This document shows positions 11,098 through 22,856 of a stretch of 64,000 nucleotides of DNA, in pieces. A program made the position numbers and the translations under genes. The notes under the pieces are model-generated. The model did not search any database, was not told the origin of the DNA, and saw nothing but the letters and a program-made list of their open reading frames with translations. Position 1 is the stretch's first letter. Each line of letters begins with the position of its first letter. Source of the stretch: Nephrocerus scutellatus (lineage: Eukaryota; Arthropoda; Insecta; Diptera; Pipunculidae); assembly GCA_947095585.1 (NCBI GenBank), contig OX352761.1, positions 37,659,260 to 37,723,259 of the forward strand, given 5' to 3'.

Positions 11098-11604
11098 GGG
11101 TCTAAATGTAATCACACGGAACACACAATTGGTTTTCAAGAGAAGTGAAAATATAAAAAAAACCAAGAACAGCCACGCACAGAAGAATTAATTATTACTA
11201 TAATATTGTTTTTTTTTTATTATTTTTTTCACATGCATAAATTGATATTCATACAGTCTAATCAAGCTTAAACTACTTAAAAGTAGTTATTATTAATACA
11301 AGAATAGACTAACATGACAGTATCTTGAATGATAACCATAAATAAATAATTCAAACGCGCATTTGTTTTGTTTCGATTGACGTTGACAATTTACGTCAAC
11401 TGTTTGACAGCTAAAAGAGTGTTGTTGTTTTTTTTTCTGTATTAAAACTTTTCGTGTACCTTAAGGAACATGCGAAAAAAAAATTAGCCGAATTGGTCGA
11501 GCCGTTGTCGAGTTTTGCGCTTAGCAAGGTTCATTTTTATTTATATAGATATAGATAGAGTTATGTACGTGTTCAATATAATGTTCTGATAGCGGATAAT
11601 TTTA

Positions 11605-11731
11605 CAGCGTCGCAGCGTTTAGCTTCTGCGGTAATGGCAAGGTAAGTACTCTTCAACCATTAATTTGAGGACTCAGCGTCGCAGCGTTTAGCTTCTGCGG
11701 TAACGGCAAGGTAAGTACTCTTTAACCATTA
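11605..11731 (+). repeat. 69-bp tandem duplication with two splice-donor-like ends
   Basis: The sequence AGCGTCGCAGCGTTTAGC and its continuation occur twice, starting at 11605 and 11674. Each copy ends GGCAAGGTAAGTACTC, a near-consensus 5' splice site. No coding exon could be identified, so any exon role is unproven. Confidence 0.6.
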
Positions 11732-11739
11732 AGTAGTTG

Positions 11740-12531
11740 ATTCTTATTGCGTGTTCTTATTGTAATATACACTTATTACAATATACATGTTTTGTCTTAT
11801 TGCAATATACATGTAATATATATGTTTTCATTATTTTTTTGCTTTGCTAATTAACATACGCATGTAGTGCGTTTGTTGGATCATTCTATGCTTATTTTGC
11901 CGACGTCATTTGCACATTCGGTTTTGAAAACCGGTTTTGTGATTCAGAGTTTCGGTCATCGACCTCATCAGCCGTTCCCTGATTTTTATGTGCATTGAAT
12001 TCTAAATTATGCGTTTGAGTCAACTGCAGCTAATGCCCGAGTGTGAGTGGGACAGCCGTACTTTCGGGCGAATTCAATGCTGCTCTCGTCTTGTGTTTAA
12101 TTTCTTTCCTTCTGTAATTTCCTGATCGCCTAATAGTCATATGAGATCAGTTGCGTTGGGTTGGTCGTTGCAGGTTTGTTCGACTTGTTAGTGGTTAGAT
12201 TCACCGCCTGTAATTGGTTGTCATCTGTATTGCATATGCCTGCATTTGAGTGATTTCGTCAGCAAGAGAATACCAACATGACTGATATTGAGTGACTTAC
12301 CTTTGTGTATTGAGAACACCATTGGTTTATTTTTTATTTTGAACAAAGTGTAATTAAGTATTTCGTCGCATTTGTTTTGTGTGGGCAAAATTCTATTTAA
12401 AGAATATTGTTCCTCACAGCGCTTGGTTAATCACATGGTTAATCATTATGAAATGACCATCAACAAAAATAATATGAACCGGATGACAAACGAAAGAGAT
12501 AGTTATAGATTTGTCGAGCATACCTTGTTTA
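11740..12531. other. unassigned sequence
   Basis: No gene recognised. An alternating stretch of TTATTGCAATATACATG blocks occurs at 11755-11825. The rest is of mixed composition without a long frame. It may be an old LTR or host non-coding sequence; I cannot tell. Confidence 0.35.
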
Positions 12532-12836
12532 TTATAGCTGTATTTTAATTGCCGAGGAATACGGAATTACAACAACAATTGCACTGTCACTGTCTTATCC
12601 TTTTTTTGGAATAAGAAAACCTGCTGTTTTGCTGGTTTTCAAATTCTAATTCCTTATTCCTCGGCAATTAAAATCACCATTTGTGCTGGTTTTCATATTA
12701 TAATTCCTTATTCCTCAGCAAATAAAATACGCATTTTTTGTGTATCATGATAAACCCCTTATTCCATGTAGAGTGAGACGTTGTCACGTCAGCTGCATTT
12801 TATTTGCCGAGCGAGTTCGGAATTCGAATGTCAAAA
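12532..12836. mobile_element. MITE family M1, one complete and two partial copies
   Basis: A complete copy at 12532-12690 runs from ATAGCTGTATTTTAATTGCC to GGCAATTAAAAT, with CCGAGGAAT/ATTCCTCGG inner arms. At 12700-12732 a right end recurs (CCTCAGCAAATAAAATACGC). At 12787-12836 a left end recurs (AGCTGCATTTTATTTGCC). The cluster suggests repeated insertion or local duplication. Confidence 0.65.
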
Positions 12837-13017
12837 CTTTACTATTTGATTTAATCATTTGTACATTATAAATTTTAATATTGAGAAACAGTGTTTGTTC
12901 AAGTCATGGAATTTTAAATACTTAACTCTAGTATCAACCACAGGAATGTGGATTACTACACGAAAAATTATCAAACGTGAATACACAATCCTTGTGTAGT
13001 TCCGTGCTCTGCTCACA

Positions 13018-13243
13018 CTTGCTGCGTTGCTTTGGCTAATCCAGCTTGGCTTACAAAAAAATCGCATAAAGCCGAAATTAAATCCAAAAAGTTTTTAGGA
13101 TTTATAACTAAAGCCATTTTTAGTTATAGCGCTCGCCGTAATTCGGTGTTTTGTTTAACACACATAACAATTAAAATGCATCCAACATTTAAAGCCAAAA
13201 GCTTTAGTATAGCCTGGATTAGCCAAAGCAACGCAGCAACTGT
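13018..13243. mobile_element. MITE with 27-bp inverted repeats
   Basis: Left end GCTGCGTTGCTTTGGCTAAT (13022) is the reverse complement of ATTAGCCAAAGCAACGCAGC (13217-13236), and the match extends a few bases on each side. The body is about 220 bp with no coding sequence. It is a non-autonomous DNA transposon. No clean target duplication was found and no second copy is in this window. Confidence 0.75.
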
Positions 13244-13621
13244 TAACTAAAAAAATTATTAATTTTTTTAAATAAATTTTGAGCACATAAATGTGCATTT
13301 TGTTACAAAATCATTTTAATTTTAACTTCTCTTATATGCATGTTTTTTAAAATATTATTACATAATTAATTTGGTACAAAAACTGTATGTCTACTTTGTA
13401 AGCACATAAGAGATTCTGATTTGAGAGGATTTACTATTATGATTAAAAAAAATCAATGAACTAATTAAATTAATGAATTTTTTTAAAAAAATACAAAATA
13501 TGTTTCCACATTCTATTAAAAATAAAAAATAAATTTATTTTTTAAAAGTCAATTAACCATAACCCGTGACGCTTCGACCGATTCCATCTATTAATTCCTT
13601 TAAGCTTAAAAATGGATACTA

Positions 13622-13755
13622 ATGCTGTTTTCCAAATGAGAACTTATTTTTTTGGCTAAACTTGTTTGATCGTGGATACTTTTTTAGAATAAGATTGACT
13701 TATTAATGGCGTAAAATAAGTTTAGCCAAACAAATAAGTACCCGTTTGAAAAACA
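13622..13755. mobile_element. MITE with about 40-bp inverted repeats and TAA duplication
   Basis: The two ends are inverted copies of a 40-bp sequence (GGCTGTTTTTCAAACGGG...GGCTAAACTT when read inward) around a core of about 50 bp. It is flanked on both sides by TAA (CTAA|TGCTG and CAGCC|TAAAT). A 3-bp TWA duplication with long inverted ends fits a PIF/Harbinger-derived MITE. Confidence 0.75.
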
Positions 13756-13759
13756 GCCT

Positions 13760-14097
13760 AAATAGGTTATACGTACCTTGATTTGTGATAGTTAAGTTGA
13801 AAATAGATTAATTTGTGAAATGGGCAACCCTTTATAAAAAAAAAACATATTTATTTATAGGCGGGAGATATGTAGAGACAATTTGTAAACACAAATACAT
13901 AAAATGTTAGGAATAAAATTTCATATTTTACAAGAAAAACTTAACGCTAATTAACAAATTTCATAATTTTTAAGACTAGTTTTTGAGCTAATTTTGTTAA
14001 TGAACTTATCTTTGTCCCTGGCGTTCATATGAATACTAATATGAATGAATAGTTATTTAAACTACAAGGTAATTATTGCTTTAAAAAAGTATTTCTT
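13760..14097. other. 3' flank of the katanin gene
   Basis: AT-rich sequence directly downstream (minus strand) of the katanin stop codon, and therefore the probable 3' UTR region. No repeat was recognised. I could not fix a cleavage site. Confidence 0.4.
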
Positions 14098-14423
14098 TTA
14101 ACACGATCCGTACTCCAGCATCCATTTTTCAAAACGGCTAACGTCGTCTGCTGACACGGTTTTTTTTGTTCGTACTATAGCATCTTGAAAGTCTTGAATA
14201 GTTATTGGAAGATCGACATCTTCTCGACGAATATGTTTGATTTCTGAAGGTGTCCTGCCAGAAATCTGTCGCCGCATTGCCATCATTGCTGCATCTCGGC
14301 ACACGTTACTGATATCGGAGCCGGAATATCCTTTAACTTCATCACTAATTAAATGAGTATTAAGAGTTGGGGCCAAACTGACGTCTCTTAAACAGAGATT
14401 AATTAAAGCTGAACGTGTTTCTT
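14098..14423 (-). CDS. Kat-60L1: katanin p60-like AAA ATPase, last coding exon
   Basis: Final exon of the katanin gene. A TTCTTGCAG acceptor ends at 14424. The exon opens two bases into a codon that is completed by the G at the end of the previous exon (28504), so frame is kept. The 107 codons cover the small helical AAA lid and the katanin/Vps4 C-terminal segment: NLCLRDVSLAPTLN, GYSGSDISNVCRDAAM (substrate and nucleotide sensing, AAA lid), RTKKTVSADDV and the terminal RFEKWMLEYGSC before TAA at 14098. This ending is a hallmark of katanin p60 catalytic subunits. The preceding intron is 14,080 bp and full of transposons. Assignment to Kat-60L1 rather than Kat60 rests on resemblance from memory. 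Confidence 0.93.
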
Positions 14424-14649
14424 CTGCAAGAAAAAATAAAACTTAAAATTAATGAAAAATTTTATTATATTATTTATATGTAGGAACTTATTTATTGCCT
14501 TATTGAATACAGCAACACGATCGATTATTAGAAGTACAAATCAAACTTTGTTTAAAGCGAACAAATAAAACAAATTACAATTACAAATTAGAACTACATA
14601 TACAAATTACAATTAAATCAAAACAACGCAAATTAGATGACCGTGATTG

Positions 14650-14955
14650 CCGACCGACTCATTCAAAAAGTTAAAAGGATCTTTTGCTGCTGTTCATCGC
14701 CACTGGCCTTGTCACATCACCATCTTCCCCATCACCACAGCGACCAAACGCCTAGCTGACTCAGCAACTGATACCAGGCATACACCTTGGCTACCCACGT
14801 CTACACAGCTGCAAGTCCGCACATTAAGCTTCTATCAATATCGCGACATAATGTGTGCTGTGTTGACAATTCTGCGATCGTTACATACTATTTTGTTGTG
14901 TTGACAATTAAATGATATCTATATTTATCTTATATTTATCTATGTATATTCTACA
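14650..14955 (-). mobile_element. 3' LTR of the intronic Ty3/gypsy element
   Basis: On the minus strand an LTR-like sequence starts TGTAGAATATACATAG at 14955 and ends near 14650. Its terminal 85 bp or so (14650-14737) match 25934-26023 in the same orientation, as two LTRs of one element should, with about 10% difference. It is the last part of the minus-strand gypsy element whose pol and gag lie at 15.1-18.9 kb. Confidence 0.65.
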
Positions 14956-15169
14956 ATCGGCCATCCTGGTCTTACGACTACCCTCAGTCGAATCTGGAAC
15001 ACTCCATCTCGTCTTCTTCTTCAGGGTCACTGTCGCCATCGACGGCCTATGGCTTCATACAGTCGGCTGATGTTGACGTCATGTTCGGGCCGTCGTGCTG
15101 TCATACCTTTCAGACATCATATATGTCCCTCCCTTTTACCTTGGTCACCTCATATGGTCCGAAGTACTT

Positions 15170-15700
15170 GAAGTGTTACTTCAACCCTACGAATGGAGTC
15201 CCAATGATAGCGACTAGGTCTCCTTTTTTGTATGATCTGCCGGCTTTCCTTTTTCTGTCGTAGGTTCTCCGATTATCCTCCTGCCTTTTTACTACCTCGT
15301 CGCACTTCGTGATCCTTACCGGGTAAATCCAGATGAACTTTGAGAACTCATCTACCACTACAAAGAGATAATTATAAAATTTATAAGAAGATGGGAGTAG
15401 TTCCACATGATCGACGAGGTAAGTGTGCAGTGGCACAATATGCAAGCAACACAATTGGCCAGGACACCTTCGACGCAATTGCCCAGCCTAGGAATGAAAT
15501 AGTCCTGTTTGCATATCGCTTCGACTTTCCTCGCACCAATATGGGTTCGTGGATTTTCCTCAATATTTCTTTCTGCATGGCCCTTGGGACTACCAGCAGA
15601 TGTACTCCGTCTTCAAACTTATAGAGTATATCGCTCCATAGTTTATATGCTTTGTAGTTCCCTGTAGCTCCATCACCAGCTGACAATAATCGTCTTTACA
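15170..15700 (-). pseudogene. Ty3/gypsy integrase, internally deleted
   Basis: On the minus strand, frames read the end of RNase H, an integrase zinc-binding region (VVPRAMQKEILRKIHE), the start of the catalytic core (FVVVDEFSKFIWIYPVR) and then directly a C-terminal tail (RRTYDRKRKAGRSYKKGDLV). Most of the core between the last two is missing, with a frame change near 15450. The order IN then LTR toward lower coordinates fits the minus-strand element. Confidence 0.8.
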
Positions 15701-15949
15701 TTGTACTACCTTCATTTTGTGCACATCACCACTGGGTACCTGCTCAGCGCGTCGACATGCCACATCGCTGTTCACGCCTGGTGTACCACCTTCATGTTAT
15801 ATTCTTGAAGCATGATGGGCCACCTAGCCACACGCGGACAGAAATTTTCGTCATCGTTGCCTGGAATGATTTATAACCGTCGCCACTGTGAAGTAAATCC
15901 CCAGTAAATACACACGCAGCTTATGCAGATACTTCATAATGGCTAATAC

Positions 15950-16790
15950 TTCTAACTCGTAACTGGAATAATTTTTTTCTGATGTGCCGTCTTACAACTT
16001 AGATAGAAAGTGGGATGGAATAGACATGAATTTAGTGCGTTGATCGCCGATTCCTGCTCCTCTCCAATATGAAACTTTACCGACTTGCAGAACAGATCTG
16101 ACAGCGGCTTTGCGATTTGTGAATATCCTGGGACATACTTCCGACAGAATCCCGTCAATGAAAGGAAACTCTGGATTTGTTTTACGTTGCCTGGTAACGG
16201 GAACTTCTGTACAGCTCTTCACTTCTCCATCGACGGTTTTATACTTCCGTTCTCCACTATGTGACCCAAGAACTCAAGTGATCTGCTCAGGAAATTTCAT
16301 TTCTCCCACTTAATCATCAGCCCGTACTTCGCTGCTACTCCTAACACCGCATCCAGCTTCTCCAACGCCTCCTACTCATCCCTGGCAAAGATACATATAC
16401 ATACAGCAATAAGTATCCTTTCAATACCAAGTGTCGGAATATTTGGTTGATGAATCGCTGGAACGTGGCCGGTGAATTGCATAGCGCGAAAGGGACCATT
16501 CGGAACTCAAACTGGCCGTCTGGTGTCACTAACGCTCTATACTTCCGGCTGCCCACTACGACGTCTACATGAAAGAAACCGTTCTTGAGATCTTAAGTTA
16601 TGAATATCTTCGCGTCGTGTAACTGCTCTAGTACGTCTTCCATTACAGCCATTTGGTAACGATCCTTAACAATCTTTGCATTTAGTTCTCTGTAGTCTAC
16701 ACACAATCTATGGCTGCCATCCTTTTTCTTGACTAGCACTATCGGACTTGCATATTCTGATCGACTGTCCGGGATTATCAATTTTATTTT
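15950..16790 (-). pseudogene. Ty3/gypsy reverse transcriptase, broken
   Basis: Minus-strand frames in order: SEYASPIVLVKKKDGSHR and LCVDYRELNAK (fingers), the ALVTPDGQFEFRMVPFALCN stretch with SPATFQRFIN (palm), and a degenerate catalytic segment where the YxDD motif should be. GFCRKYVPGYSQIAKPL (thumb/connection) follows. At least two frameshifts and the lost catalytic motif make it inactive. Confidence 0.88.
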
Positions 16791-17450
16791 ATTATCAACG
16801 AAATATATTTTTAAAAATAAAATATATTTACAATAAAAATGTTTTTACAAAAGTAATTTTATTCTTATTCACAACTTTACACTTATTATATCTCACTATC
16901 TGATTGTATTAATTTATTGAGTATTAATTATATTACACATTGCACTGGATGTTGGATTTAACTGTACCGAACTATACTCTGAGTGAATGCTGGATTGAAC
17001 TAACGATGACTAAAAGTGAACTGCACTCGTATGGAACTGAAAGTGACTGAGAGTGATTCGTGTATTTGCATATGGTTTATATACTTTTTGTGAGCTTTTC
17101 GACTTTGATCTTGACCTTGAATTTACGGAGTAAACATGTTGATCTCTTAGATCGCAAAATATGATAATAGATATTCATGTTAGAACATGTCTTTGAATTT
17201 GGATCAAAATGGTAAACAAGATAAGAATGTGTAAACGGTAAACAAGATAAGAATGTATCAAAATGGTAAACAAGATAAGAATCTGTATGCGCAATTGGAC
17301 ATCTGGTTGTCCTTGAATTTAGAAGACGTAAACATGTTTACTTCTTAGATCTGAATTAGAGATAAGGAATTAAGGAATTTTCCATTAGGACTGCGCGTAT
17401 GAATAATATTATGAATGTGTATTATGAATAATATTTTTCCTCTCTATCGG
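16790..17450 (-). mobile_element. solo-LTR-like insertion between protease and reverse transcriptase
   Basis: This roughly 660-bp non-coding block interrupts the pol frame. On the minus strand it has a TATA box (GTATATAAACC, about 17075), a pyrimidine/purine start region with CACTCTCAGTCAC, and AATAAA signals further down, the layout of an LTR (U3-R-U5). At 17212-17283 the motif GGTAAACAAGATAAGAAT is repeated three times. Its exact ends and target duplication were not resolved. Confidence 0.5.
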
Positions 17451-17452
17451 CG

Positions 17453-18910
17453 CCAGACTCCGTGCCTACTCGCAGCTTGTTACTTTTCTCCTTCAGCTCC
17501 GTTACTTCTATTGTTAATATGTTGTTCTTCCCCAATTCGTACATTTTTATTTTTTCATCTATGTTGGCGTCTTTGGTCGTCATGACTTTTACCTACACAT
17601 GCTCTATCAGGACATTAACTTTTTTAAAAGTCCTTTCCCAATAGTATCTTATCTTGAAGCCACCGATCCGGTATCACCTGAAAACGGATCCAATGCTTAT
17701 CTGCCCCAATCTGGACTTCCAACAGGCATAAGCCCAACGTCTTCTGCGGTCGATTTCCGAAACCATTTAATATCATTCCTGGTTGTTCAAGTTTTGCTCC
17801 TTGAATTCCCCATTGAAATAACTGATGAACCAGTAGTAGACATCACTTCCATTGTCGACGAACGCGCGGTGTGGTTTACCGACGATGTTGATCCTGACAA
17901 GATTGTCATCGGACTCGATGCGACGTACCTGGCTTATATTCCTGGTCGGTGAGGCTGTCTCCGTCTTCAATGGGCAATTCGGAGATATGTGCCCGAACTG
18001 GTTACACTTGAAGCCACGCATACCTTTTCCTCAATCCGGGCAACCTTGAGCAAAATGTGACAATGACCCACAGTTATGACACCTCCTTTATGTAGGCGCT
18101 CCCCTTGACGATGTACCTGGCCTGTTATTGCTATTGTATCTGCCGCCGTCCATTCTCTGCTTCGGAAGTTGGCGCTGCATTCTACTATATATCTCCAGCT
18201 TCGGCTTTAATTCCTATATCGTTGCGGCTTCGTAGAGAATTGATTTGTTTTCTACCGTGTCCGGAATACCGTTGGTAATATGCTCGATCAGAGAGAACTC
18301 GTCCATCTCTCCCTTATTCCGGATCTGTACCATTAATTCCAAGTATTTTAGTAAGCTTTCGGACAACCTCTTCTTTCTACTCTCCAGTTGTCGGTTTACT
18401 TCACTACTCGACGTTTTCTTCCCGAACTCTCTCACTAAGTGAGCCTTCAGCTTGACCCCGTCAGTTATTCCCTCAGTGGCCTCAACAGGCAACCTCGCAG
18501 CGCCCTTTAACAACCGGCGTGCTTATAGGTATTTCTGGATGTCGTTTCATTCGCACGACATCGCGACGGTTTCAAACTCTCTGATCCATTTAGTATATCG
18601 ACTTCCTTCTTCTCCCGAGAACAGTTCTAGGGATTCCTCCACGTCACGGAATACAAAATTATTTCGGTTGGTCATCGTACTCATTTGTGACTCGAGTCCT
18701 ACATCTAGCGTATTCTCCTCGTATATAGTCTCCAGATCAAATTCTCTTGTAGCCGCCAACACGTATTCAACCTTGACGACTCCTACTTCGAATGTATCGT
18801 AACTTCGATTCACTAAATCGGCTTTTAAATTATATCGGTACGACAATTTTTTTCCTCTTAGGAATGTTTGCAGCTGCTTAACGGTGAGTTCCTGTAACTC
18901 ATCAATCCAC
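17453..18910 (-). pseudogene. Ty3/gypsy gag and protease region
   Basis: Reading on the minus strand: gag N-terminus (ELTVKQLQTFLRGKKL, about 18890), capsid region with GSRYTKWIREFE (about 18580) and LKAHLVREFGKK (about 18430), a zinc knuckle CNQFGHISPNCPL (about 17990), then a protease-like FVDNGSDV stretch (about 17850; the usual DTGS site is altered) and a linker to reverse transcriptase. Frames are interrupted near 18520, 18200 and 17780. The gag start is cut near 18930, where the jockey-like element inserted. Confidence 0.82.
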
Positions 18911-18944
18911 TTTGTCTTGAGACAACCAGACTTGTAATGTTTGT

Positions 18945-20345
18945 ATAGCTGTCGGAACAGTCCAGGCCCAGAAATGCGGCTGCTTCGACAGACTGTGTCC
19001 ATAGGGATAGCGGTGTGAGTTACGTCGGATGGGACGGGCAGCTGAATAGATGAGCTATGTTATGTGGTGATGCACCACAGTCCGGGCATTGATCGATGAT
19101 GCTGTCCCGTAAGCGGTGTATGTAGCTACTCAGAAAAGATCTCAGTTGTGCCAGGGTTGATCTGATTTGCCTTTGCATTTAGGGCTGCTTTATAATCTGC
19201 TGTATCTAGAGCTGTATGTGTGATGAATTGGTTTGTGTCTTCGCGGAAGATACGAATATCGGATCTGATATGCCTGAGTGGTGTACTGACGGTGAGCAGG
19301 TTCGGGTGTTCGGGTTTGTGGCATGCCAGTAGGAATTGTTTGGCGAGAAGCTCGTTATGCTCTTTGACTTTTAGCATTTGGGTTTCTTGATGGAGATGAT
19401 CATCATATGACATGCGGTGGCAACTAGTGATGATGCGAAGAGCAGCATTCTAACAGGATTGAAGCTTCTGCCATTGTGTGTAGCAGAGGCGAGTTGTCCA
19501 GATGGGTGCCGCATAGTTAAGGTCCGATCTGCGAATCGCTTGATATGAGGTACGAATGGTTTTTTGTCCTTACCCTTCCTTTATCTGGAGACAGGATTAG
19601 ATTTCGACTGGTAAAAAAGTCTTCTAGTATATAGAGGTAGACGTTAATGCTTCTGCAAGTGGTATGGTTGCCCTTGCCTGAGGCAAGAATTGTGCAGTCG
19701 TCGGCGTACGATATCAATTTGACTCCGGTAGGTGGTGCAGGGAGTATTGCCATGTAGTGGTTGAAGAGAGTCGGTGAGAGGACCTCTCCTTGGGGTACAT
19801 CTTGCTTAACTTTCCTGTATAGCGATTTGTTGTTCCTGAATTCGACGTAAGATTTCCTGGCTTACGTTGGTAAGCCATCGTTTCATGGTGTTGGAAAACT
19901 GTGACTCTAGGATACCTTGTAGTAAGATGCCTAGGTCAACGGTGGCGAATGCCTTAGATAGATCCAGTGCAACAAGGACAGTGCGTTCACAGGGACGCTG
20001 TTGGTTAAGTCCTTACGAGATGAGTGTTGTGATCTCCGAAAGGGATGTGGTTGTGCTGCGCTGCATGCAAAAGCCGTGTTGGTGTTCAGCTAACTGGAGT
20101 TGGGAATGAAGCTGAGGAAGTAGTATAACTTCTAGTATTTTCGCTGTTGGAGACAGGAGAGAAATTGGACGATACGAGGATCTTTGGTCTGCCTGTCGGC
20201 TTGAGTAGGGGAATAATTCTGCCCGTTTTGCAAGGGTCAGGGATGTCCAATGTTTTAAGTGAAAGGTTGAAGATTTGAGTGAGGTAAGTGATACCTGTTG
20301 AGCCTAGATGTTTGAGCATTGGAGGGTTTTGCACTGCGTATGGCT
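18945..20345 (-). pseudogene. non-LTR reverse transcriptase and C-terminal domain
   Basis: Minus-strand order: TGRIIPLLKPTGRP (RT motif 1 region), a stretch naming palm residues, KLISYADDCTILASG (the YADD catalytic motif, about 19700), LILSPDKGR, then HLHQETQMLKVKEHN and HIRSDIRIF, and finally a CPDCGASPHNIAHLF-type zinc motif with PLSLWTQ near 19000, the usual end of jockey-type pol. Frames shift several times (near 19500, 19860 and 20110). YADD is intact, but the protein cannot be made. Confidence 0.85.
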
Positions 20346-20349
20346 GATT

Positions 20350-22190
20350 TGCACAGAAACCCCCAGATGTGAAACTGCAATATATATCCCGCGTGCTAGT
20401 CCCGCTAGTGCAGTCTTTCTCTAAGATAGAGCCCCAAACCCTAGAGTCTAAATGGGAGAAAACAGTAAATGCGTATACGGAAACAGCCTCAACAATTTTA
20501 GGTTATCCAAACAAAACTAGAAAATAATGGATATCAGATAGCACATGGAACACCATTCGTGAACGCCAATCCATCAAAGCAGAGTTAGACGCGGTCTGGG
20601 GTGCCTAGCGCACCAGTACGGAAGTATAGGGATCTGGACCGGCAAGTTGGCCTTTCAGCTAACAAAAAACACCACATCAACTGCCCTGTTAAGGCAATAG
20701 ATGGCTCTTTGATCCTTATGAAGGAACAACAATTAACGCGCTGGACAGAACATTTTAAGAATGTTTTGAATTGTAGCTCGCCAGGCACGTCCATCAACCC
20801 ACATATGCAATCTAATAGGCTACTTGACATCAGCGTCGCTACTCCTTCGTTGGATGAGAAAAGGACAACAATTCGTTCAGTGCAATCAGGTTAAGCAGCA
20901 GGCAATGACAACATCTACGCAGAACTCCGTCAAGCCGACGTCGAGTTGACTACGCGAACATTGCATGCGATATATCAAGATATTTGGGAATCTGAATCCA
21001 TTCCATCGTCGTTAAAAGAACAAAGTGATCTCCTCTATAATAGCTAGGCGCTTACGGAATGCGTTAGAGCCAATTTTGAGAAATGAACAAGCAGGATTTC
21101 GCCCTAACCGTTCTTGTACTGATTAAATTAACACCCTGCGTATAATAATTGAACAGTCAGTTGAGTATCGCTTTCCTCTGTATATGGTTTTTGTAGATTT
21201 AAAACGCGCTTTTGATAGCGTGGACCGAAACATGATGTGGCAGATTTTGTCTAGCTATGGTGTTCCGGAAAAACTCATTAACATCATTAAGGAGCTGTAC
21301 CGCGTCATTCATAACGGTCATCTTGGCTCACCTTTCAACATCTACTCGGGAGTCAAGCAGGGTTGCACCCACTCACCATTGGTTTTCACAATTGTCATCG
21401 ACTGGGTGATGAAAATAGTATTCCGTACTCCATCGGGTTTGCCATGGAATATTTGTCACCGCCTAGAAGATCTAAACTATGCCGATGATATGTGCCTCCA
21501 ATCACAATCGCTAGGTGACATGAAGCGAAAACTAAACTCACTAGAACTCCACGCTAACAAAGTGGGTTTAAAAATTAACGTCTTAATTGACAGACATTAG
21601 ATAGAGGAAGTCGATACGTTTTGTTATTTGGACAGCGGGATGTCAAAAAATGGTGGTGCTTACTCGGATGTGTGCTCTCGTGTAAACAAGGCGCGACACT
21701 CCTATAGTATGCTAAATAATATCTGGAACTCCTCGCAAATCTCCCGGAATCTGAAGCTAACGATCTTCAGATCTAACGTTCTCTCAGTACTCTTGTATGG
21801 CTGCGAAACGTGGAAAGTCACAGAGACAATTGTGACGCGCCTCCAAGTCTTCGTCAACAAGTGCTTAAGGAGGATACTGAGAATAAGATGGCCGGATATT
21901 ATCACCAATCAAGACTTGTGGAGAGTAACGCAGCAGGGAGCAATCGCGATCACCATCAGACGACGAAAATGGAGCTGGATTGGACACACTTTGAGAACGC
22001 CAGTGGACGATATTACGAAACTAGCGAACGACTGGAATCCACAAGGAAGCCTCCGAGTTGGCCGTTCTAGCAAGAAATGGAAAAGGACAATAGAAGAGGA
22101 AGCTAGATCCCAGGGGACCGAGTGGCGCCTCTTGAAACCTCAAGCGATAAATCGAGTTCGTTGGCGGGCGTTTAAGAAGCACATGTATGT
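20350..22190 (+). pseudogene. RTE-like endonuclease-reverse transcriptase, 5'-truncated
   Basis: A plus-strand element nested inside the minus-strand jockey-like element. It begins in the spacer before the polymerase (KWEKTVNAYTETA), then LTRWTEHFKNVLN, EQAGFRPNRSCTD, VFVDLKRAFDSVDR, a VKQGCTHSPLVFTIVID stretch and LNYADDMCL (palm, YADD). It ends in a C-terminal region with WIGHTLRTP and a RVRWRAF block near 22175. Stops at 20895 and 21045, a deletion near 21045-21060 and a stop at 21598 break it. The set of motifs matches RTE/BovB-type elements, by the same C-terminal WIGHTLR...W.R pattern. Confidence 0.8.
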
Positions 22191-22604
22191 GAGGTGTTGT
22201 CGTGGTCAAGGTTGTACAATTTCCTGAGAGTAGTACGCTTGCTCTTGTTACAGTGCGTTGGGTGTTCTACAAACTGGCGACAGAACATTGAAGAACACTT
22301 CCTGGGGCAGTCTTGTTTTGTGCTGTTGAAGGTGATGGCTGTTAGGTCTCTACGTCTGGTGGTGTTGGAGAGCTCCTTGATGGTGGACCAAAGTTTCTTT
22401 GAGCCCCCGTCACAAGGGTGTCGTTGGACTTGACTGCAATAGTTTGTGTTTCGAGATGTGGATCGAGTGTGGTGGGTGCCGGTATTGGCATAAGTCTGTA
22501 GTTGTCCGAGTTGTGGACGATAAACGCAAGACCCCCTCCACCTCCTTTGTTTCTGTCCTTACGTATGATGTTGTAATTGGTGCTTCTGGATAGCAAGCAG
22601 GAGG
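22190..22604 (-). pseudogene. non-LTR endonuclease, middle and end
   Basis: On the minus strand: NYNIIRKDRNKGG, GGLAFIVHNSDNYRLM (AP-endonuclease core) and TLDPHLETQTIAV, then after a frame change CSSMFCRQFVEHPTHC, a linker usually found between endonuclease and RT. It belongs to the jockey-like element and is bounded by two insertions. Confidence 0.75.
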
Positions 22605-22856
22605 TGTAACGAGGTTTTTCCCAGCCGGGGTATCCTCAGTGTGACCAGGGTTCGTTTTTATAAAGGGTCGTTACAATAAAAGATTTATTTTTGGTTAGGA
22701 ACTCTGAATTCAATGTTTTTATTTTCTTTCGTTTAAACAGATGAAAATTTATTATGAAATAATTAATTTGACTTAGGTCTTAGATGTTACGTAGTATGTC
22801 CTGTGGTTTTGATGCCTTGGTCCAGCGGGATCGAAGTAAATCTTCTGCGTTTCGTA

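Larger units (their letters stand above)
10098..11560 (-). mobile_element. Helitron, internally deleted
   Basis: On the minus strand the element begins near 11558 with a TC followed by TATATCTATATAAATAAAAATG and a block around CGCAAAACTCGACAACGGCTCG, typical of insect Helitron 5' ends. It then encodes the N-terminus of a Helitron RepHel protein (11097-10693). At 10345-10110 it has the C-terminal PIF1-type helicase end. The Rep nuclease domain and most of the helicase are missing between them. The 3' hairpin and CTRR end were not located; the minisatellite at 9600-10095 replaces them. Confidence 0.75.
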
